From positions 1 to 51,632 of the forward strand of contig NZ_WHTD01000043.1 of NCBI RefSeq assembly GCF_009379765.1: a stretch of 51,632 bases of DNA, in the 5' to 3' direction. The position numbers and the translations under genes are program-made. This DNA comes from Actinophytocola sp. Its GTDB lineage: Bacteria > Actinomycetota > Actinomycetes > Mycobacteriales > Pseudonocardiaceae. Below are positions 32,820-42,543 of this stretch, piece by piece; within the stretch, counting starts at the first letter, position 1, and every line of letters begins with the position of its first letter. The notes under the pieces were generated by a model. That model worked only from the letters and a program-made list of their open reading frames with translations. It was not told where the DNA came from and made no database searches.

Positions 32820-35801
32820 GTGGCCACACGGCCCCCGATCGGGATGCCAAAACTTTCCCGACGCGCCAAGATTCTGCTCAGCATCGCGGGTGCGCTCATC
32901 CTCGTGTTGCTGGTCGGAGCCAGGCTGCTCGACACGTACGTCGACTGGCTGTGGTACGGCGAGGTCGGCTTCCAGTCGGTCTTCAGCAAGATGCTGCTGA
33001 CCAGAGTCATCCTGTTCTTCGCCATAGCCGCGTTCGTCGGCGGACTGCTGGCGGTGAGCCTCACCGTCGCCTACCGCAGCCGGCCGGTGTTCGTGCCGGT
33101 GTCCGGCGCGGACGACCCGCTGGCGCGGTACCGGTCCACCATCGTGCAGCGGGTGCGGCTGTTCGGCATCGGCATCCCGCTGGTGGTCGGCCTCATCGCG
33201 GGCGCCACCGGGCAGTCGGACTGGCAGCCGGTGCAGCTGATGCTCAACGGCACCGCGTTCGGCACCACGGACCCCGAGTTCGGCAAGGACCTCGGGTTCT
33301 ACGCGTTCACCCTGCCGTTCATCAGCTGGCTCACCACGTGGCTGTACGCGGCCGTGATCATCGCGTTGATCGGCGCGGTCGTCACCCACTACGTGTTCGG
33401 CGGCATCCGGCTCGGCCAGAAGGGCGAGAACTTCTCGGTCCCGGCACGCGTGCAGCTGTCGGTCACCGCGGGCGTGTTCGTCGTGATCCTCGCGATCGAC
33501 TACTTCTTCGACCGCTACGAGCTTCTCTTCTCCACCCGCAACGACCTGTTCGACGGCGCCACGTACACAGACCTCAACGCGGTGCTCCCGGCCAAGCTCA
33601 TCCTGATGTTCATCGCCGGGTTCTGTGCGGTGGCGTTCTTCGTCGGCGCGTTCGTGCGCAACCTTCAGCTACCCGCGATCGCGATCGTGCTGCTGATCCT
33701 GTCCAGCATCCTGGTCGGCTGGGCTTGGCCGGCCGTGCTCGAACAGTTCTCCGTCCGGCCGAACGCCGCGGAGAAGGAAGCGAAATCGATCGACCGGAAC
33801 ATCGCGGCCACCAAGGACGCGTTCGGGCTCACCGACGACAAGGTGGAGATCCAGGACTACGCCGGTGTGACCACGGCCGAACCGCAGCAGATCCGCGACG
33901 ACAAGGGAACCATCCCGAACGTCCGGCTGCTCGACCCGAGCATCCTGTCCCGGACCTTCACCCAGCGCGAGGGCGGCGAGAACTTCTACGGCTTCCCCGA
34001 GAAGCTCGATGTGGACCGCTACGAGGTCGACGGCAAGCTGCAGGACTACGTGGTCGCGGCCCGCGAGCTCGATCCGAACCGGCTGGTGGACAACCAGACC
34101 TCGTGGATCAACCAGCACCTGGTCTACACCCACGGCAACGGTTTCGTCGCCGCGCCGGCGAACAAGATCAACCGTGCCTTGGGGGAGGGCGAGTCCAGCG
34201 GCGAGGGCGGCTATCCGGTGTTCACGGTGAGCGACCTGGACGCGATCAACGCGGACCGCGAGATGGACATCCCGGTCAAGGAACCGCGCATCTACTACGG
34301 TGAGCTGGCCACCGACTACGCGATCGTGAACGCACGCGGCGAGTTCGACACGGCCAGCGACCAGGACTACAGCTACCAGGGCAAGGGCGGTGTGCCCGTC
34401 GACGGCTGGTTCAACCGGTTGGTCTTCTTCGCCCACTACGGCGAGCGGAACATCCTGTTCAACGGGGACATCAAGGACGGCTCGAAGATCATGTACAACC
34501 GTGATCCTCGGGAGCGGGTGTCCAAGGTGGCCCCGTGGCTGACCGTCGACGGCGACCCGTACCCGGCGGTGGTCGACGGTCGCATCCAGTGGATCGTCGA
34601 CGGCTACACGACCCTGGAGAACTACCCGTACGCGCAGCGCACGGCGCTCGGCGAGGCCACTGCGGACACGCTGAGCGGGGTGGCGCGGCAGGACAACCGC
34701 ACGATCAGCTACATCCGCAACTCGGTCAAGGCCACCGTGGACGCGTTCGACGGCACGGTGACCCTGCACGCGATCGACGAGAAGGACCCGGTGCTCAAGG
34801 CGTGGGAGCAGGTGTTCCCCGGCACGGTCAAGCACGGCGACATCGCCGACTCGCTGCGCGAGCACTTCCGGTACCCGGAGGACCTGTTCAAGGTGCAGCG
34901 CGAGCTGCTCGCGAACTACCACGTGGACAACTCCAGTCAGTTCTACTCGACCCAGACCTTCTGGGACGTGCCGCCGGACCCGAACAGCGCGAACAACGAG
35001 GCAGGCGCCACCGCGCCCAACCAGCCGCCGTACTACGTGCTGGCCCAGGCGCCCGGGCAGGCGCAGCCGACGTTCCAGATCACCAGCGCGCTGACGTTGC
35101 TCAACAGGCAGTTCCTCGCGGCGTGGGTGTCGGTGTCGTCCGATCCCGGGGACTACGGAAAGTTCCGGGTGCTCCGACTACCCACCGAGGACCAACCCAA
35201 GGGCCCGGTCCAAGTGCAGAACGAGTTCGAGACCACCGATCAGGTGACCGAGAACCGGACCCTGTTCAACAACCCGAACGTCAACGTCAAGTACGGGAAC
35301 CTGCTGACATTGCCGGTCGCGGACGGGTTGCTCTACGTCGAGCCGATCTACATCGAGCAGAAGGACGAGAACGCCTTCCCACAGCTCGCCCGGGTGCTGG
35401 TGTACTTCGGCGGCAAGGTCGGCTTCAAGCCGACTCTCGAGGGCGCCTTGAACGACGTCTTCGGCGAGGGCAGTACCAGCGGGACACCGAACGAGGCCGA
35501 GCAGCCGCCGTCCACGTCTTCGCCGCCGTCGACCACGCAACCACCGGACACCGGTGGCGGCGGGACGTCGCCGGAGCTGAGCCAGGCGGTGCAGGACATC
35601 GCTAGCGCGCTCGCCGCGTTGAAGGAGGCGCGGCAGAGCAACGACTTCGCCGCGGAAGGCCAGGCACTGGCCGACCTCGACAAGGCGGCGAAGGCGTACG
35701 AGGCGGCCCAAGCCACCGCGGGCGGCAACAGCGGTGGCGGTGACGGCAACGGTTCCGGACAGACCAGCTCGTCGCCCCCACCAGGCAACGGCGGCGGCTG
35801 A
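32820..35801 (+). CDS. UPF0182 family large membrane protein
   Basis: The 993-residue protein has about seven membrane segments in its first 330 residues (the first is ILLSIAGALILVLLVGARLL, after a basic head with GMPKLSRRAK). A long extracytoplasmic part follows (residues 330-890), and then a Pro/Ser/Thr/Gly-rich tail with a helical segment. It belongs to UPF0182 (Rv3193c type), of unknown function. The start is GTG 32820 with AGGAG upstream. It is the last gene of a block conserved with mycobacteria. Confidence 0.93.
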   Translation: MATRPPIGMPKLSRRAKILLSIAGALILVLLVGARLLDTYVDWLWYGEVGFQSVFSKMLLTRVILFFAIAAFVGGLLAVSLTVAYRSRPVFVPVSGADDPLARYRSTIVQRVRLFGIGIPLVVGLIAGATGQSDWQPVQLMLNGTAFGTTDPEFGKDLGFYAFTLPFISWLTTWLYAAVIIALIGAVVTHYVFGGIRLGQKGENFSVPARVQLSVTAGVFVVILAIDYFFDRYELLFSTRNDLFDGATYTDLNAVLPAKLILMFIAGFCAVAFFVGAFVRNLQLPAIAIVLLILSSILVGWAWPAVLEQFSVRPNAAEKEAKSIDRNIAATKDAFGLTDDKVEIQDYAGVTTAEPQQIRDDKGTIPNVRLLDPSILSRTFTQREGGENFYGFPEKLDVDRYEVDGKLQDYVVAARELDPNRLVDNQTSWINQHLVYTHGNGFVAAPANKINRALGEGESSGEGGYPVFTVSDLDAINADREMDIPVKEPRIYYGELATDYAIVNARGEFDTASDQDYSYQGKGGVPVDGWFNRLVFFAHYGERNILFNGDIKDGSKIMYNRDPRERVSKVAPWLTVDGDPYPAVVDGRIQWIVDGYTTLENYPYAQRTALGEATADTLSGVARQDNRTISYIRNSVKATVDAFDGTVTLHAIDEKDPVLKAWEQVFPGTVKHGDIADSLREHFRYPEDLFKVQRELLANYHVDNSSQFYSTQTFWDVPPDPNSANNEAGATAPNQPPYYVLAQAPGQAQPTFQITSALTLLNRQFLAAWVSVSSDPGDYGKFRVLRLPTEDQPKGPVQVQNEFETTDQVTENRTLFNNPNVNVKYGNLLTLPVADGLLYVEPIYIEQKDENAFPQLARVLVYFGGKVGFKPTLEGALNDVFGEGSTSGTPNEAEQPPSTSSPPSTTQPPDTGGGGTSPELSQAVQDIASALAALKEARQSNDFAAEGQALADLDKAAKAYEAAQATAGGNSGGGDGNGSGQTSSSPPPGNGGG

Positions 35802-35820
35802 CCTCCGCCTCTGACGGACC

Positions 35821-35855
35821 GAGAACGGCCCCCGATCGATTCGGGGGCCGTTCTC
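35821..35855 (+). terminator. terminator after the UPF0182 gene
   Basis: A perfect 15-bp stem (35821-35835 with 35841-35855) and a 5-base loop lie 19 bases after the stop codon. Confidence 0.88.
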
Positions 35856-35984
35856 ATTGGTACGGCTGGGAAGCCGTCTCAACGGTCTTGCGCCAGTTGC
35901 TGGTTCGTACCGGGCCGCGCCGGTTCGTCACGACCGGGCGAAATCTGCAATTTGCAGGCGCGGTGGGTTGGAATGGGTACAAGA

Positions 35985-36014
35985 ACGGCCCCCCGGATCC
36001 GATCGGGGGGCCGT
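35985..36014. terminator. terminator of the leftward lsr2 gene
   Basis: A GC-rich 11-bp stem (ACGGCCCCCCG with CGGGGGGCCGT) lies between the convergent UPF0182 and lsr2 genes. It is about 120 bases after the lsr2 stop and may act in both directions. Confidence 0.75.
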
Positions 36015-36134
36015 ACTCAAGAAATTTTCGCGTCTCGCGGCCGACGGCGGGCCAGGGAGCGGGACCTCTACTGTGGACTCTGCGGCCGGTGGGCCGGGTC
36101 CATGGCGGACGCGGGGAGCGGAGCCGGGTCGGGG

Positions 36135-36554
36135 TCAGCTCTTCTTCGCGCGCGTGCGGCGCTTCGCCGGTGTCTTGGCGGCCGCCGCGGTCCTCGCCCT
36201 AGGCTTGGGCTCGGCCTGTGCCTCCTTGTACGCCTCGACGACGTGCGAAGGGATCCGGCCGCGCCCGGCGAGCTCGAACCCGTTCTCCTGCGCCCATTCC
36301 CGGATCTGGCCGGCCTCGCTGGCGTTGGCCGCCTTGCTGCCCGACGCGGGCCTGATGCCCCGCTTCACCCGACCGCCGACGCGTCGCGCCGAGTCGACGA
36401 ACTCGGCCAGGCTCTCGCGCAGCCGCTCGGCGTTCGGGTCGGTCAGGTCGATCTCGTAGGTCACCCCGTCCAGACCGAAGAGGACCGTGGAAACATCCTG
36501 CGAGCTCGTGCCATCCAGATCGTCGACGAGCTGAACCAATACTTTCTGAGCCAT
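36135..36554 (-). CDS. lsr2: Lsr2 nucleoid-associated protein
   Basis: Lsr2 binds AT-rich and foreign DNA and silences it, as H-NS does in other bacteria. The 139-residue protein has the N-terminal dimer domain (MAQKVLVQLVDDLDGT, then VLFGLDGVTYEIDLT) and the C-terminal DNA-binding domain with IREWAQENGFELAGRGRIPS, where RGR is the AT-hook-like minor-groove motif. The linker and tail are rich in Lys, Ala and Pro. ATG 36554 is the family start; a longer open frame upstream is not used. Confidence 0.95.
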   Translation of the reverse strand: MAQKVLVQLVDDLDGTSSQDVSTVLFGLDGVTYEIDLTDPNAERLRESLAEFVDSARRVGGRVKRGIRPASGSKAANASEAGQIREWAQENGFELAGRGRIPSHVVEAYKEAQAEPKPRARTAAAAKTPAKRRTRAKKS

Positions 36555-36948
36555 TCGGCTGCTCCCTAGACCGCTATGCGCGCGAGATTCGCGCACACCC
36601 GTTTGTTTGTGACCGCACAGTAGCAAATATACTCGCCAAGCCGGTACACGACGGTCGACATCGGGCCCGATCGGAACACCCGCGTCGCCCGCTCGTTTCC
36701 GGCGACGGCGGTGTCCAGTACAAGATTTCCGGTTCCGGCTTTCATTGGCCGAGGCGGATGCCCAGGTCGCGCATTTGTTTGGCGGCTATACACCCATCTG
36801 GACCACTCGGACGCGTCGGTATCCCGCGAGCCGGAACGGCACCGTCCACACCGGAGAGCAGGTGGCTGATGTGACGAGGGTTACCTGAGTTCAGGAGCGC
36901 TATGGGTCGAGGATGACGAACGCCGCTTCGACGGAATCCGTATGGGAC
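36555..36948. other. intergenic region upstream of lsr2, no gene
   Basis: These 394 bases lie between lsr2 and the MarR gene, and both genes run left. I see no supported gene. The part next to lsr2 (36600-36650) is AT-richer and must hold the lsr2 promoter. A small hairpin (about 36577-36597, GCGCGA with TCGCGC arms) lies in its untranslated leader. Confidence 0.5.
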
Positions 36949-37395
36949 TCAATGGCGGCCAAGCATGGTCTCCAGCAGTGTCCGCAGCCGGCGTTGATCG
37001 GCAGGCGTGAGCGTGCCGATCATGGGCGATAGCAGCCGCACGACGCGGGGGTAGACACGCTCGGCGAGCGCTGCGCCATCGGGGCTGATGCGCACGTCCA
37101 CGGCGCGGCCGTCCGTCGGGTTGCGGACTCGTTCCAGCAGTCCGCGTTTCACGGCCCGGTCGACGAGGCCGGTCATGGTCGACTTGTCCAGCCCGAGGTA
37201 GTCGGCGAGATCGGTCATCTTCAGCCGCCGGTCCCGCAGGATCGCAAGCACGCGAAGCTGGGTGAGGGACAGGTCGTGCTCGGCGCCGACCTTGTTCAAC
37301 GACGCCATCGTCAGGAACGACGTCTGCACAAGAGCGTCGACCAGATCGTCCTGCTCGACGACCGCCGGCTGTTCGGCCGGGTCGGAGGCTGCCAT
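36949..37395 (-). CDS. MarR family transcriptional regulator
   Basis: The 148-residue protein is a MarR repressor. The winged helix spans about residues 45-110 (TQLRVLAILRDRRLKMTDLA, DKSTMTGLVDRAVKRGLLER), with the wing DGRAVDVRISPDG. Both ends form the dimer helices. It is divergent from a quinone-oxidoreductase-like gene across 76 bases that hold repeats suited to an operator, so it most likely controls that gene in response to a small molecule. Confidence 0.9.
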   Translation of the reverse strand: MAASDPAEQPAVVEQDDLVDALVQTSFLTMASLNKVGAEHDLSLTQLRVLAILRDRRLKMTDLADYLGLDKSTMTGLVDRAVKRGLLERVRNPTDGRAVDVRISPDGAALAERVYPRVVRLLSPMIGTLTPADQRRLRTLLETMLGRH

Positions 37396-37420
37396 GCGCC
37401 GAGCCTACTTGCTTCTGTTT

Positions 37421-37455
37421 GTATTACCAACTAAATTTAGTATGTACTACCAACT
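37421..37455. promoter_or_regulatory. probable MarR operator
   Basis: A perfect 12-bp palindrome, ACTAAATTTAGT (37430-37441), is flanked by a direct repeat, GTATTACCAACT (37421-37432) and GTACTACCAACT (37444-37455). It lies in the AT-rich gap between the divergent MarR and oxidoreductase genes. Confidence 0.65.
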
Positions 37456-37471
37456 ATCTCAGGAGCCAAGC

Positions 37472-38431
37472 ATGCACGCCGCCGTCGTCACGTCGTTTGA
37501 TTCCGCGCCCCGCTACCAGGAGTTCCCGACCCCCGTCCGCGCCGACGACGACGAGATGCTCATTGACGTGCTTGCGGCCGGGCTCCACCCGCGCGTCCGG
37601 TCCCAGGCCGACGGCTCGCATTACACGAGCACCGACGAACTGCCACTCGTGCCGGGCATCGACGGTGTCGGACGCGGCCCGGACGGGCTGTTGCGGTACT
37701 TCGTCCTCCCCGACACCACGATGGGAGCGATGGCCGAGCAGACCATCATCGACACCCGACGCAGCGTCGTGCTGCCCGAGTCCAGCGACCCCGTCGCGAT
37801 CGCCGCCGCGATGAATCCGGCCATGTCCAGCTGGGTCGCGCTGCGCCGGCGGGTGAAGTTCCAGGCCGGCCAGAACGTCCTCGTCCTCGCCGCGACCGGC
37901 AACGCGGGCCGGATGGCCGTCCAGATCGCGAGACTGTTCGACGCGAACGCGGTCATCGGTGCCGGACGCGGCGCGGACCGACTGGCCGAGCTGCCCGCCC
38001 TCGGCGCCAGCGACACCGTGCTACTGGAAGGCGATCCCGCCGATGTCGCCCACCGGCTGGGCCGGGCCGCCACCGACGTCGACGTCGTCATCGACTACCT
38101 CTGGGGCGAACCCACCGCGGCCGCCATGGTCGCCGTCGTCACGGCCCGCGCTGACCGCGCCAAGCCGCTGACCTGGATCGAGATCGGCTCGGTCGCGGGA
38201 CCCACCGCCGCTATTCCCTCGGCCGCGCTGCGCGCGGCGCACCTCCAGATCGTCGGCAGCGGCCAAGGCTCCGTCAGCGCCCGCGAAATCATCGCCGAGC
38301 TCCCGGCCCTCGCCGAGCAGATCACCAACGGGACCTTCGACATCGACGCGCGGCCGATGCCGCTCGCCGACGTCGAACGAGCATGGACCGACTCCGCCGG
38401 CACCAACCAGCGCATCGTCCTGGTGCCCTGA
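37472..38431 (+). CDS. MDR family quinone oxidoreductase-like protein
   Basis: The 319-residue protein belongs to the medium-chain dehydrogenase/reductase family. The GroES-like N-terminal domain starts MHAAVVTSFDSAPRYQEF. The nucleotide-binding domain has VLVLAATGNAGRMAVQIARL near residue 145, a G-x-x-G-x-x variant of the NAD(P)H motif. No structural zinc cysteines are seen, so it is a zinc-free quinone-reductase type. ATG 37472 has AGGAG 6 bases upstream. MarR control is inferred from the divergent arrangement. Confidence 0.87.
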   Translation: MHAAVVTSFDSAPRYQEFPTPVRADDDEMLIDVLAAGLHPRVRSQADGSHYTSTDELPLVPGIDGVGRGPDGLLRYFVLPDTTMGAMAEQTIIDTRRSVVLPESSDPVAIAAAMNPAMSSWVALRRRVKFQAGQNVLVLAATGNAGRMAVQIARLFDANAVIGAGRGADRLAELPALGASDTVLLEGDPADVAHRLGRAATDVDVVIDYLWGEPTAAAMVAVVTARADRAKPLTWIEIGSVAGPTAAIPSAALRAAHLQIVGSGQGSVSAREIIAELPALAEQITNGTFDIDARPMPLADVERAWTDSAGTNQRIVLVP

Positions 38432-38683
38432 TCCCGCATCCGGTCGGTTGGCTACTTGAGCATTTCATAACCGATCTGCCACTGGAATGCGAGACTGGTT
38501 ACATCGCCGGCAGCCGATCCGACGGAGGGCTGAGTTAGTGAGCCGCCGGGAGAGCCGGTGGCCGACGACGGCGACCACTACTGGTACCGCAACCGCGAAC
38601 CGTCGAGTTGGACTGGCCGACCGGGGGTGGCGAGTGCCGCGATGGGACTCGTCTCCAACCACGTACTCTGGATACCAGGGCAT

Positions 38684-38723
38684 GTGAACGGCCCTCCAAG
38701 AAGACTCTTGGAGGGCCGTTCAC
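38684..38723 (-). terminator. terminator of the initiator tRNA gene
   Basis: A perfect 18-bp stem (38684-38701 with 38706-38723) and a 4-base loop lie 1 base after the tRNA 3' end on the minus strand. The 250 bases between the oxidoreductase stop (38431) and this stem hold no supported gene. Confidence 0.85.
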
Positions 38724-38724
38724 C

Positions 38725-38801
38725 TGGTAGCGGGGACAGGATTCGAACCTGCGACCTCTGGGTTATGAGCCCAGCGAGCTACCGAGCTGCTCCACCCCGC
38801 G
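38725..38801 (-). tRNA. initiator tRNA-fMet (anticodon CAT)
   Basis: The 77-base tRNA starts CGCGGGGTGGAGCAG and ends CCCCGCTACCA, with CCA encoded. The anticodon arm GGGCTCATAACCC has the three G-C pairs of initiator tRNAs, and C1 does not pair with position 72. The T arm reads AGGTTCGAATCCT. Together these mark it as the initiator rather than the elongator. Confidence 0.95.
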
Positions 38802-38815
38802 TTGCTGTAAGACGA

Positions 38816-38821
38816 ACTATA
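38816..38821 (-). promoter_or_regulatory. candidate -10 box of the tRNA gene
   Basis: TATAGT on the minus strand lies 15 bases before the tRNA 5' end. No clear -35 is seen. The other 240 bases up to the FAD-oxidase gene hold no supported gene. Confidence 0.4.
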
Positions 38822-39063
38822 CGCGGGCCCCGAGGGGTCCGCACACCACCCCCTCCTACGGCCCCGACCACCGTCGGAGGCCTGGTGGAGGCGTCTGTCG
38901 GCCGGTCCTGTCGTCGGGTCCGGCACGTCGCACGCCGCGACCGGTGCCCCGTGCCGGTCATTGGGTGCCGGCCGGTCTGGTCAGACCTCTTACAGATGTG
39001 TGCGGAAATGCGTGCGGTTCGGGTTCGGTGAACGTTCAGTGCCTGCCGGTTCCATGGGGCAGC

Positions 39064-40641
39064 ATGACCGTCGTGCGGACGGAACGGATTCGGTCATGGT
39101 GGGGTTGGGGCTGGCAGGACGCGGCGGTCGGCGAGGCGGAACGGAAAGGGCTCGTCGGCCGGCTTCCGCCGCATTGGGTCGCCGACCCGATGCCCGTACC
39201 GCGGGTCGACGATCTCGACCTGCGTCCGCCGCGGGTGCGAACCCCCGACTCTCTCGCTCCCATTTGTACCGCGCATCCGCACGTGCGAGTGGCGCATACC
39301 TATGGAAAGGCCTATCGGGACGTCATTCGCGCGCTGCGCGGCGAGTTCGCCCGCGCGCCGGACCTGGTGGCGTTCCCGGAAACCGAGGAGCAGATCGGCC
39401 GGCTCCTCGACTGGGCCGGTGACACCGGCACGGCCGTCATCCCCTACGGCGGCGGCAGTTCCGTCGTCGGTGGCGTGGAGTACCGGGGGGACGGTCACGA
39501 CGCGGTGCTCTCCCTCGATCTGACCAGACTGGACCGGGTGCTCGAGGTGGACCGGACCTCTCGCGCGGCGCTGATCCAGGCCGGCGCGCTCGGCCCGGTC
39601 CTCGAGAGCCGGCTCGCCCCGCACGGCCTCACCTTGCGGCATTTCCCGCAGAGCTTCGAGTTCTCCACCCTCGGCGGCTGGCTCGCCACCCGCGCCGGCG
39701 GCCACTTCGCCATGCGGCACACACACATCGACGACTTCGTCGAGGCGCTGCGGGTGATCAGCCCGAGTGGCCTGACGCAGACCCGCCGGCTGCCCTCCTC
39801 CGGTGCGGGACCGTCGCCGGACCGGTTGTTCCTCGGCTCGGAGGGCACTCTCGGCGTGATCACCGAGGCCTGGCTGCGACTGCAGGATCGTCCGGTGCAC
39901 AAGGCATCCCGCGGCATTTCTTTCGGCGACTTCGCGGCCGGGCTGGACGCTGTGCGCGCGATCGCCCAGTCCGGCCTGGATCCCAGCAACTGCCGGCTGC
40001 TCGACGAGGCCGAGGCGGCGATCAACACCGGCCGGGCCGACGGCCGCGCGGTTCTGGTGCTCGGCTTCGAGTCCGCGGACCATCCGGTCGACCCGGCGCT
40101 CGCGCGGGCGGTCGAGATCGCCGAGGCGCACGGCGGCACCGCGGACCCGAAGTCCACTCAGGACTCGGTCGGCGGGTGGCGGTCGGCGTTCCTGCGGATG
40201 CCCTACGTCAGGGACGCGCTGGCCCGGTCGGGCGCGATAGTGGAAACCTTCGAGACCGCTTGTACGTGGCGAACCGCGGCCGAGCTGTGTGCGACTGTCC
40301 GAACCGGTGTGCAGGCCGCGATCACGGAAGTCTGCGGCGAACCGGGGATCGTCACGGCCCGCGTCACACATGTCTACCCGGATGGAGTAGCGCCCTATTT
40401 CACCGTCATAGCCCGCTCCCGGCGGGGCTCCGAAGTCCAGATGTGGGACCAGATCAAGGCCGCGGCGAGCGACATCCTGGACCGTCTCGAGGCCTCGGTC
40501 ACACACCACCACGCCGTCGGCCGCGACCATCGTCGCTGGTACGACGCCCAACGGCCGCACGAGTACTGCAAAGTCCTTCGCGCTGCGAAGAGTTCTCTGG
40601 ACCCGCACGGCATCCTCAATCCCGGCGTACTGTTCGACTAG
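39064..40641 (+). CDS. FAD-linked oxidase, alkyl-DHAP-synthase-like
   Basis: The 525-residue protein is of the vanillyl-alcohol-oxidase (PCMH) FAD-binding type and resembles alkyldihydroxyacetonephosphate synthase. The FAD part has VIPYGGGSSVVGGVEYRG near residue 125, and LGGWLATRAGGHF and FLGSEGTLGVITEAWLRLQ are family landmarks. The end HHHAVGRDHRRWY matches the active-site His cluster of AGPS-like enzymes. Whether it makes ether lipids here is unknown. ATG 39064 is used although its ribosome site is weak. The PadR gene follows. Confidence 0.86.
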   Translation: MTVVRTERIRSWWGWGWQDAAVGEAERKGLVGRLPPHWVADPMPVPRVDDLDLRPPRVRTPDSLAPICTAHPHVRVAHTYGKAYRDVIRALRGEFARAPDLVAFPETEEQIGRLLDWAGDTGTAVIPYGGGSSVVGGVEYRGDGHDAVLSLDLTRLDRVLEVDRTSRAALIQAGALGPVLESRLAPHGLTLRHFPQSFEFSTLGGWLATRAGGHFAMRHTHIDDFVEALRVISPSGLTQTRRLPSSGAGPSPDRLFLGSEGTLGVITEAWLRLQDRPVHKASRGISFGDFAAGLDAVRAIAQSGLDPSNCRLLDEAEAAINTGRADGRAVLVLGFESADHPVDPALARAVEIAEAHGGTADPKSTQDSVGGWRSAFLRMPYVRDALARSGAIVETFETACTWRTAAELCATVRTGVQAAITEVCGEPGIVTARVTHVYPDGVAPYFTVIARSRRGSEVQMWDQIKAAASDILDRLEASVTHHHAVGRDHRRWYDAQRPHEYCKVLRAAKSSLDPHGILNPGVLFD

Positions 40642-40675
40642 AACACCGCCTGGGCCGGCACAAGACCACGATCAG

Positions 40676-40706
40676 CCACAGTGGACAGATATCCGGGCCA
40701 CTGTGG
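40676..40706. promoter_or_regulatory. inverted repeat, probable PadR operator
   Basis: CCACAGTGG (40676-40684) and CCACTGTGG (40698-40706) are 9-bp inverted arms 13 bases apart. They lie 32 bases before the PadR start codon, which fits autoregulation. Confidence 0.6.
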
Positions 40707-40738
40707 ACACCGGCGCTGCTTCGTGGCACGGTGGAGGG

Positions 40739-41239
40739 GTGTCTGAACTGAATGCAACCGCCGCGGCCCTGTTGGGCCTGCTGCACGAAGGCCCGGCGAC
40801 CGGTGGACAGCTCGTCTCCGCCGCCCGCGACCGATTCGGCTCGTTCTTCAGCGTCACGCGGAGCCAGGTCTACCGCGAGCTCCCGGCGCTGGCCGACTCC
40901 GGCCTCGTCCGGCTCGGCAAGCAGGGGCCCCGCTCGAGTCAGCAGTACCTGGTGACCGCCGCCGGTAAGAAGGCGTTCAAGTCCTGGCTCGGCAGCGAGC
41001 CCGGCCCGGATCACCTCCGCAGTCCGCTGATCCTTCGGCTGGTCAACGCGAACGCGTTGACCGTGCGGCAGCGCTCGGCGCTGATCGAGTCCGCCAAGAA
41101 GGTCTACGCGGAGGAGCAGGACGCCGCGAAGGCGGCCGTCAAGGCGGCCGGCGATCCCTACGCGAAGGCGGTCGCCGAGTTCGGCGTCGCCCGGGCTCGT
41201 GCGGTGCTGAAGCTGCTCGATTCCATTCCGGCGTCCTGA
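40739..41239 (+). CDS. PadR family transcriptional regulator
   Basis: The 166-residue protein has a PadR winged helix in its first 90 residues ([55 protein letters not shown]) and a helical C-terminal dimer region. PadR regulators usually repress stress or transport genes. GTG 40739 is used, but the GGAGGG touches the start codon, so the true start could differ. The inverted repeat just upstream suggests self-control. Confidence 0.85.
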   Translation: MSELNATAAALLGLLHEGPATGGQLVSAARDRFGSFFSVTRSQVYRELPALADSGLVRLGKQGPRSSQQYLVTAAGKKAFKSWLGSEPGPDHLRSPLILRLVNANALTVRQRSALIESAKKVYAEEQDAAKAAVKAAGDPYAKAVAEFGVARARAVLKLLDSIPAS

Positions 41240-41289
41240 CCTGGGTCTCCCGAGCGCGAGACGTCCGGGTTCACGTAGCCTGGTTTGTC

Positions 41290-42393
41290 GTGAACCCGGA
41301 CGTCGCTGCTGACCTCATGGATTTGTCCGACACCCTCGCCAGCGTGGAGGTGGTGACGGACCTGGCCGCCCTGCGCGCCCAGATCACCGATCTGGAGCAG
41401 CAGGCCTCCCGGCCGGATCTGTGGGACGACCCAGAGTCGGCACAGCAGGTCACCAGCCAGCTCTCGCACAAGCAGAGTGAGCTCCGCCGCGTCGAGGAAC
41501 TGCGCCAGCGCCTCGACGACCTCGGCGTGCTCTACGAGCTCGCGGAGGAGGCGGACTCGGCCGAGGACACCGCCGAGGCCGACAAGGAGCGCGTCAAGCT
41601 CCGGAAGGACATCTCCTCCCTCGAGGTGCGCACGCTGCTGTCCGGCGAGTACGACGAGCGGGACGCGCTCGTCACCATCCGCTCCGAGGCCGGTGGGGTC
41701 GACGCCGCCGACTGGGCCGAGATGCTGATGCGCATGTACCTGCGCTGGGCGGAGCGGCACGGCTACCCGGTCGAGGTCTACGACACCTCCTACGCGGAGG
41801 AGGCCGGCATCAAGTCGGCCACGTTCAAGGTCACCGCGCCCTACGCCTACGGCACCCTCTCGGTCGAGCAGGGCACCCACCGGCTCGTGCGCATCTCCCC
41901 GTTCGACAACCAGGGCCGCCGGCAGACCTCGTTCGCCGGCGTCGAGGTGCTGCCCTTCGTCGAGGCGGTCGACCACATCGACATCCCGGAGAAGGACATC
42001 CGCATCGACGTGTTCCGCTCTTCGGGACCCGGCGGGCAGAGCGTGAACACCACCGACTCGGCGGTGCGCATCACCCACCTGCCCTCCGGCATCGTCGTGT
42101 CCTGCCAGAACGAGAAGTCGCAGATCCAGAACCGCGCCGCGGCCATGCGCGTGCTGCAGGTCAAGCTGCTCGAGCGCAAGCGCATCGAGGAGCGGGCCGA
42201 GATGGACGCGCTCAAGGGCGACGGCGGGTCGAGCTGGGGCAACCAGATGCGCTCCTACGTGCTGCACCCGTACCAGATGGTCAAGGACCTGCGCACCGAG
42301 TTCGAGGTCGGCAACCCGGGCAACGTGCTCGACGGCGAGATCGACGGGTTCATCGAGGCCGGCGTCCGCTGGCGACGCACTCACGCCGCCTGA
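41290..42393 (+). CDS. prfB: peptide chain release factor 2
   Basis: RF2 ends translation at UGA and UAA codons. The 367-residue protein has the N-terminal helical domain, the SPF tripeptide (RISPFDNQ) for stop recognition, and the GGQ catalytic motif ([17 protein letters not shown]). It starts at GTG 41290, and no in-frame stop or programmed +1 shift is needed, as in other actinobacteria. The ftsE gene follows after 150 bases. Confidence 0.96.
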   Translation: MNPDVAADLMDLSDTLASVEVVTDLAALRAQITDLEQQASRPDLWDDPESAQQVTSQLSHKQSELRRVEELRQRLDDLGVLYELAEEADSAEDTAEADKERVKLRKDISSLEVRTLLSGEYDERDALVTIRSEAGGVDAADWAEMLMRMYLRWAERHGYPVEVYDTSYAEEAGIKSATFKVTAPYAYGTLSVEQGTHRLVRISPFDNQGRRQTSFAGVEVLPFVEAVDHIDIPEKDIRIDVFRSSGPGGQSVNTTDSAVRITHLPSGIVVSCQNEKSQIQNRAAAMRVLQVKLLERKRIEERAEMDALKGDGGSSWGNQMRSYVLHPYQMVKDLRTEFEVGNPGNVLDGEIDGFIEAGVRWRRTHAA

Positions 42394-42543
42394 GGTTCAC
42401 GTGTTGACCAGGTCTGCGCCGAATCGGCACCGATCAAGAGCCGAGCGGTACCGCGCCGCCGCTGACCGCGCCGAACCCGCCGCTGGTCGCCAGAGGATGC
42501 CAAGGCAACGGGTCGGTAACGGGCGGAGGTAGACTCGCGCCTC

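Noticed and set aside
35860..35990. tRNA-like stretch with GGTTCGTACC
   Set aside because: No acceptor stem or anticodon arm can be formed around it. It is intergenic sequence between two terminators.
41290..42393. Programmed frameshift in prfB
   Set aside because: The gene is one continuous frame from GTG 41290 with no internal stop. Actinobacterial prfB genes often lack the shift.
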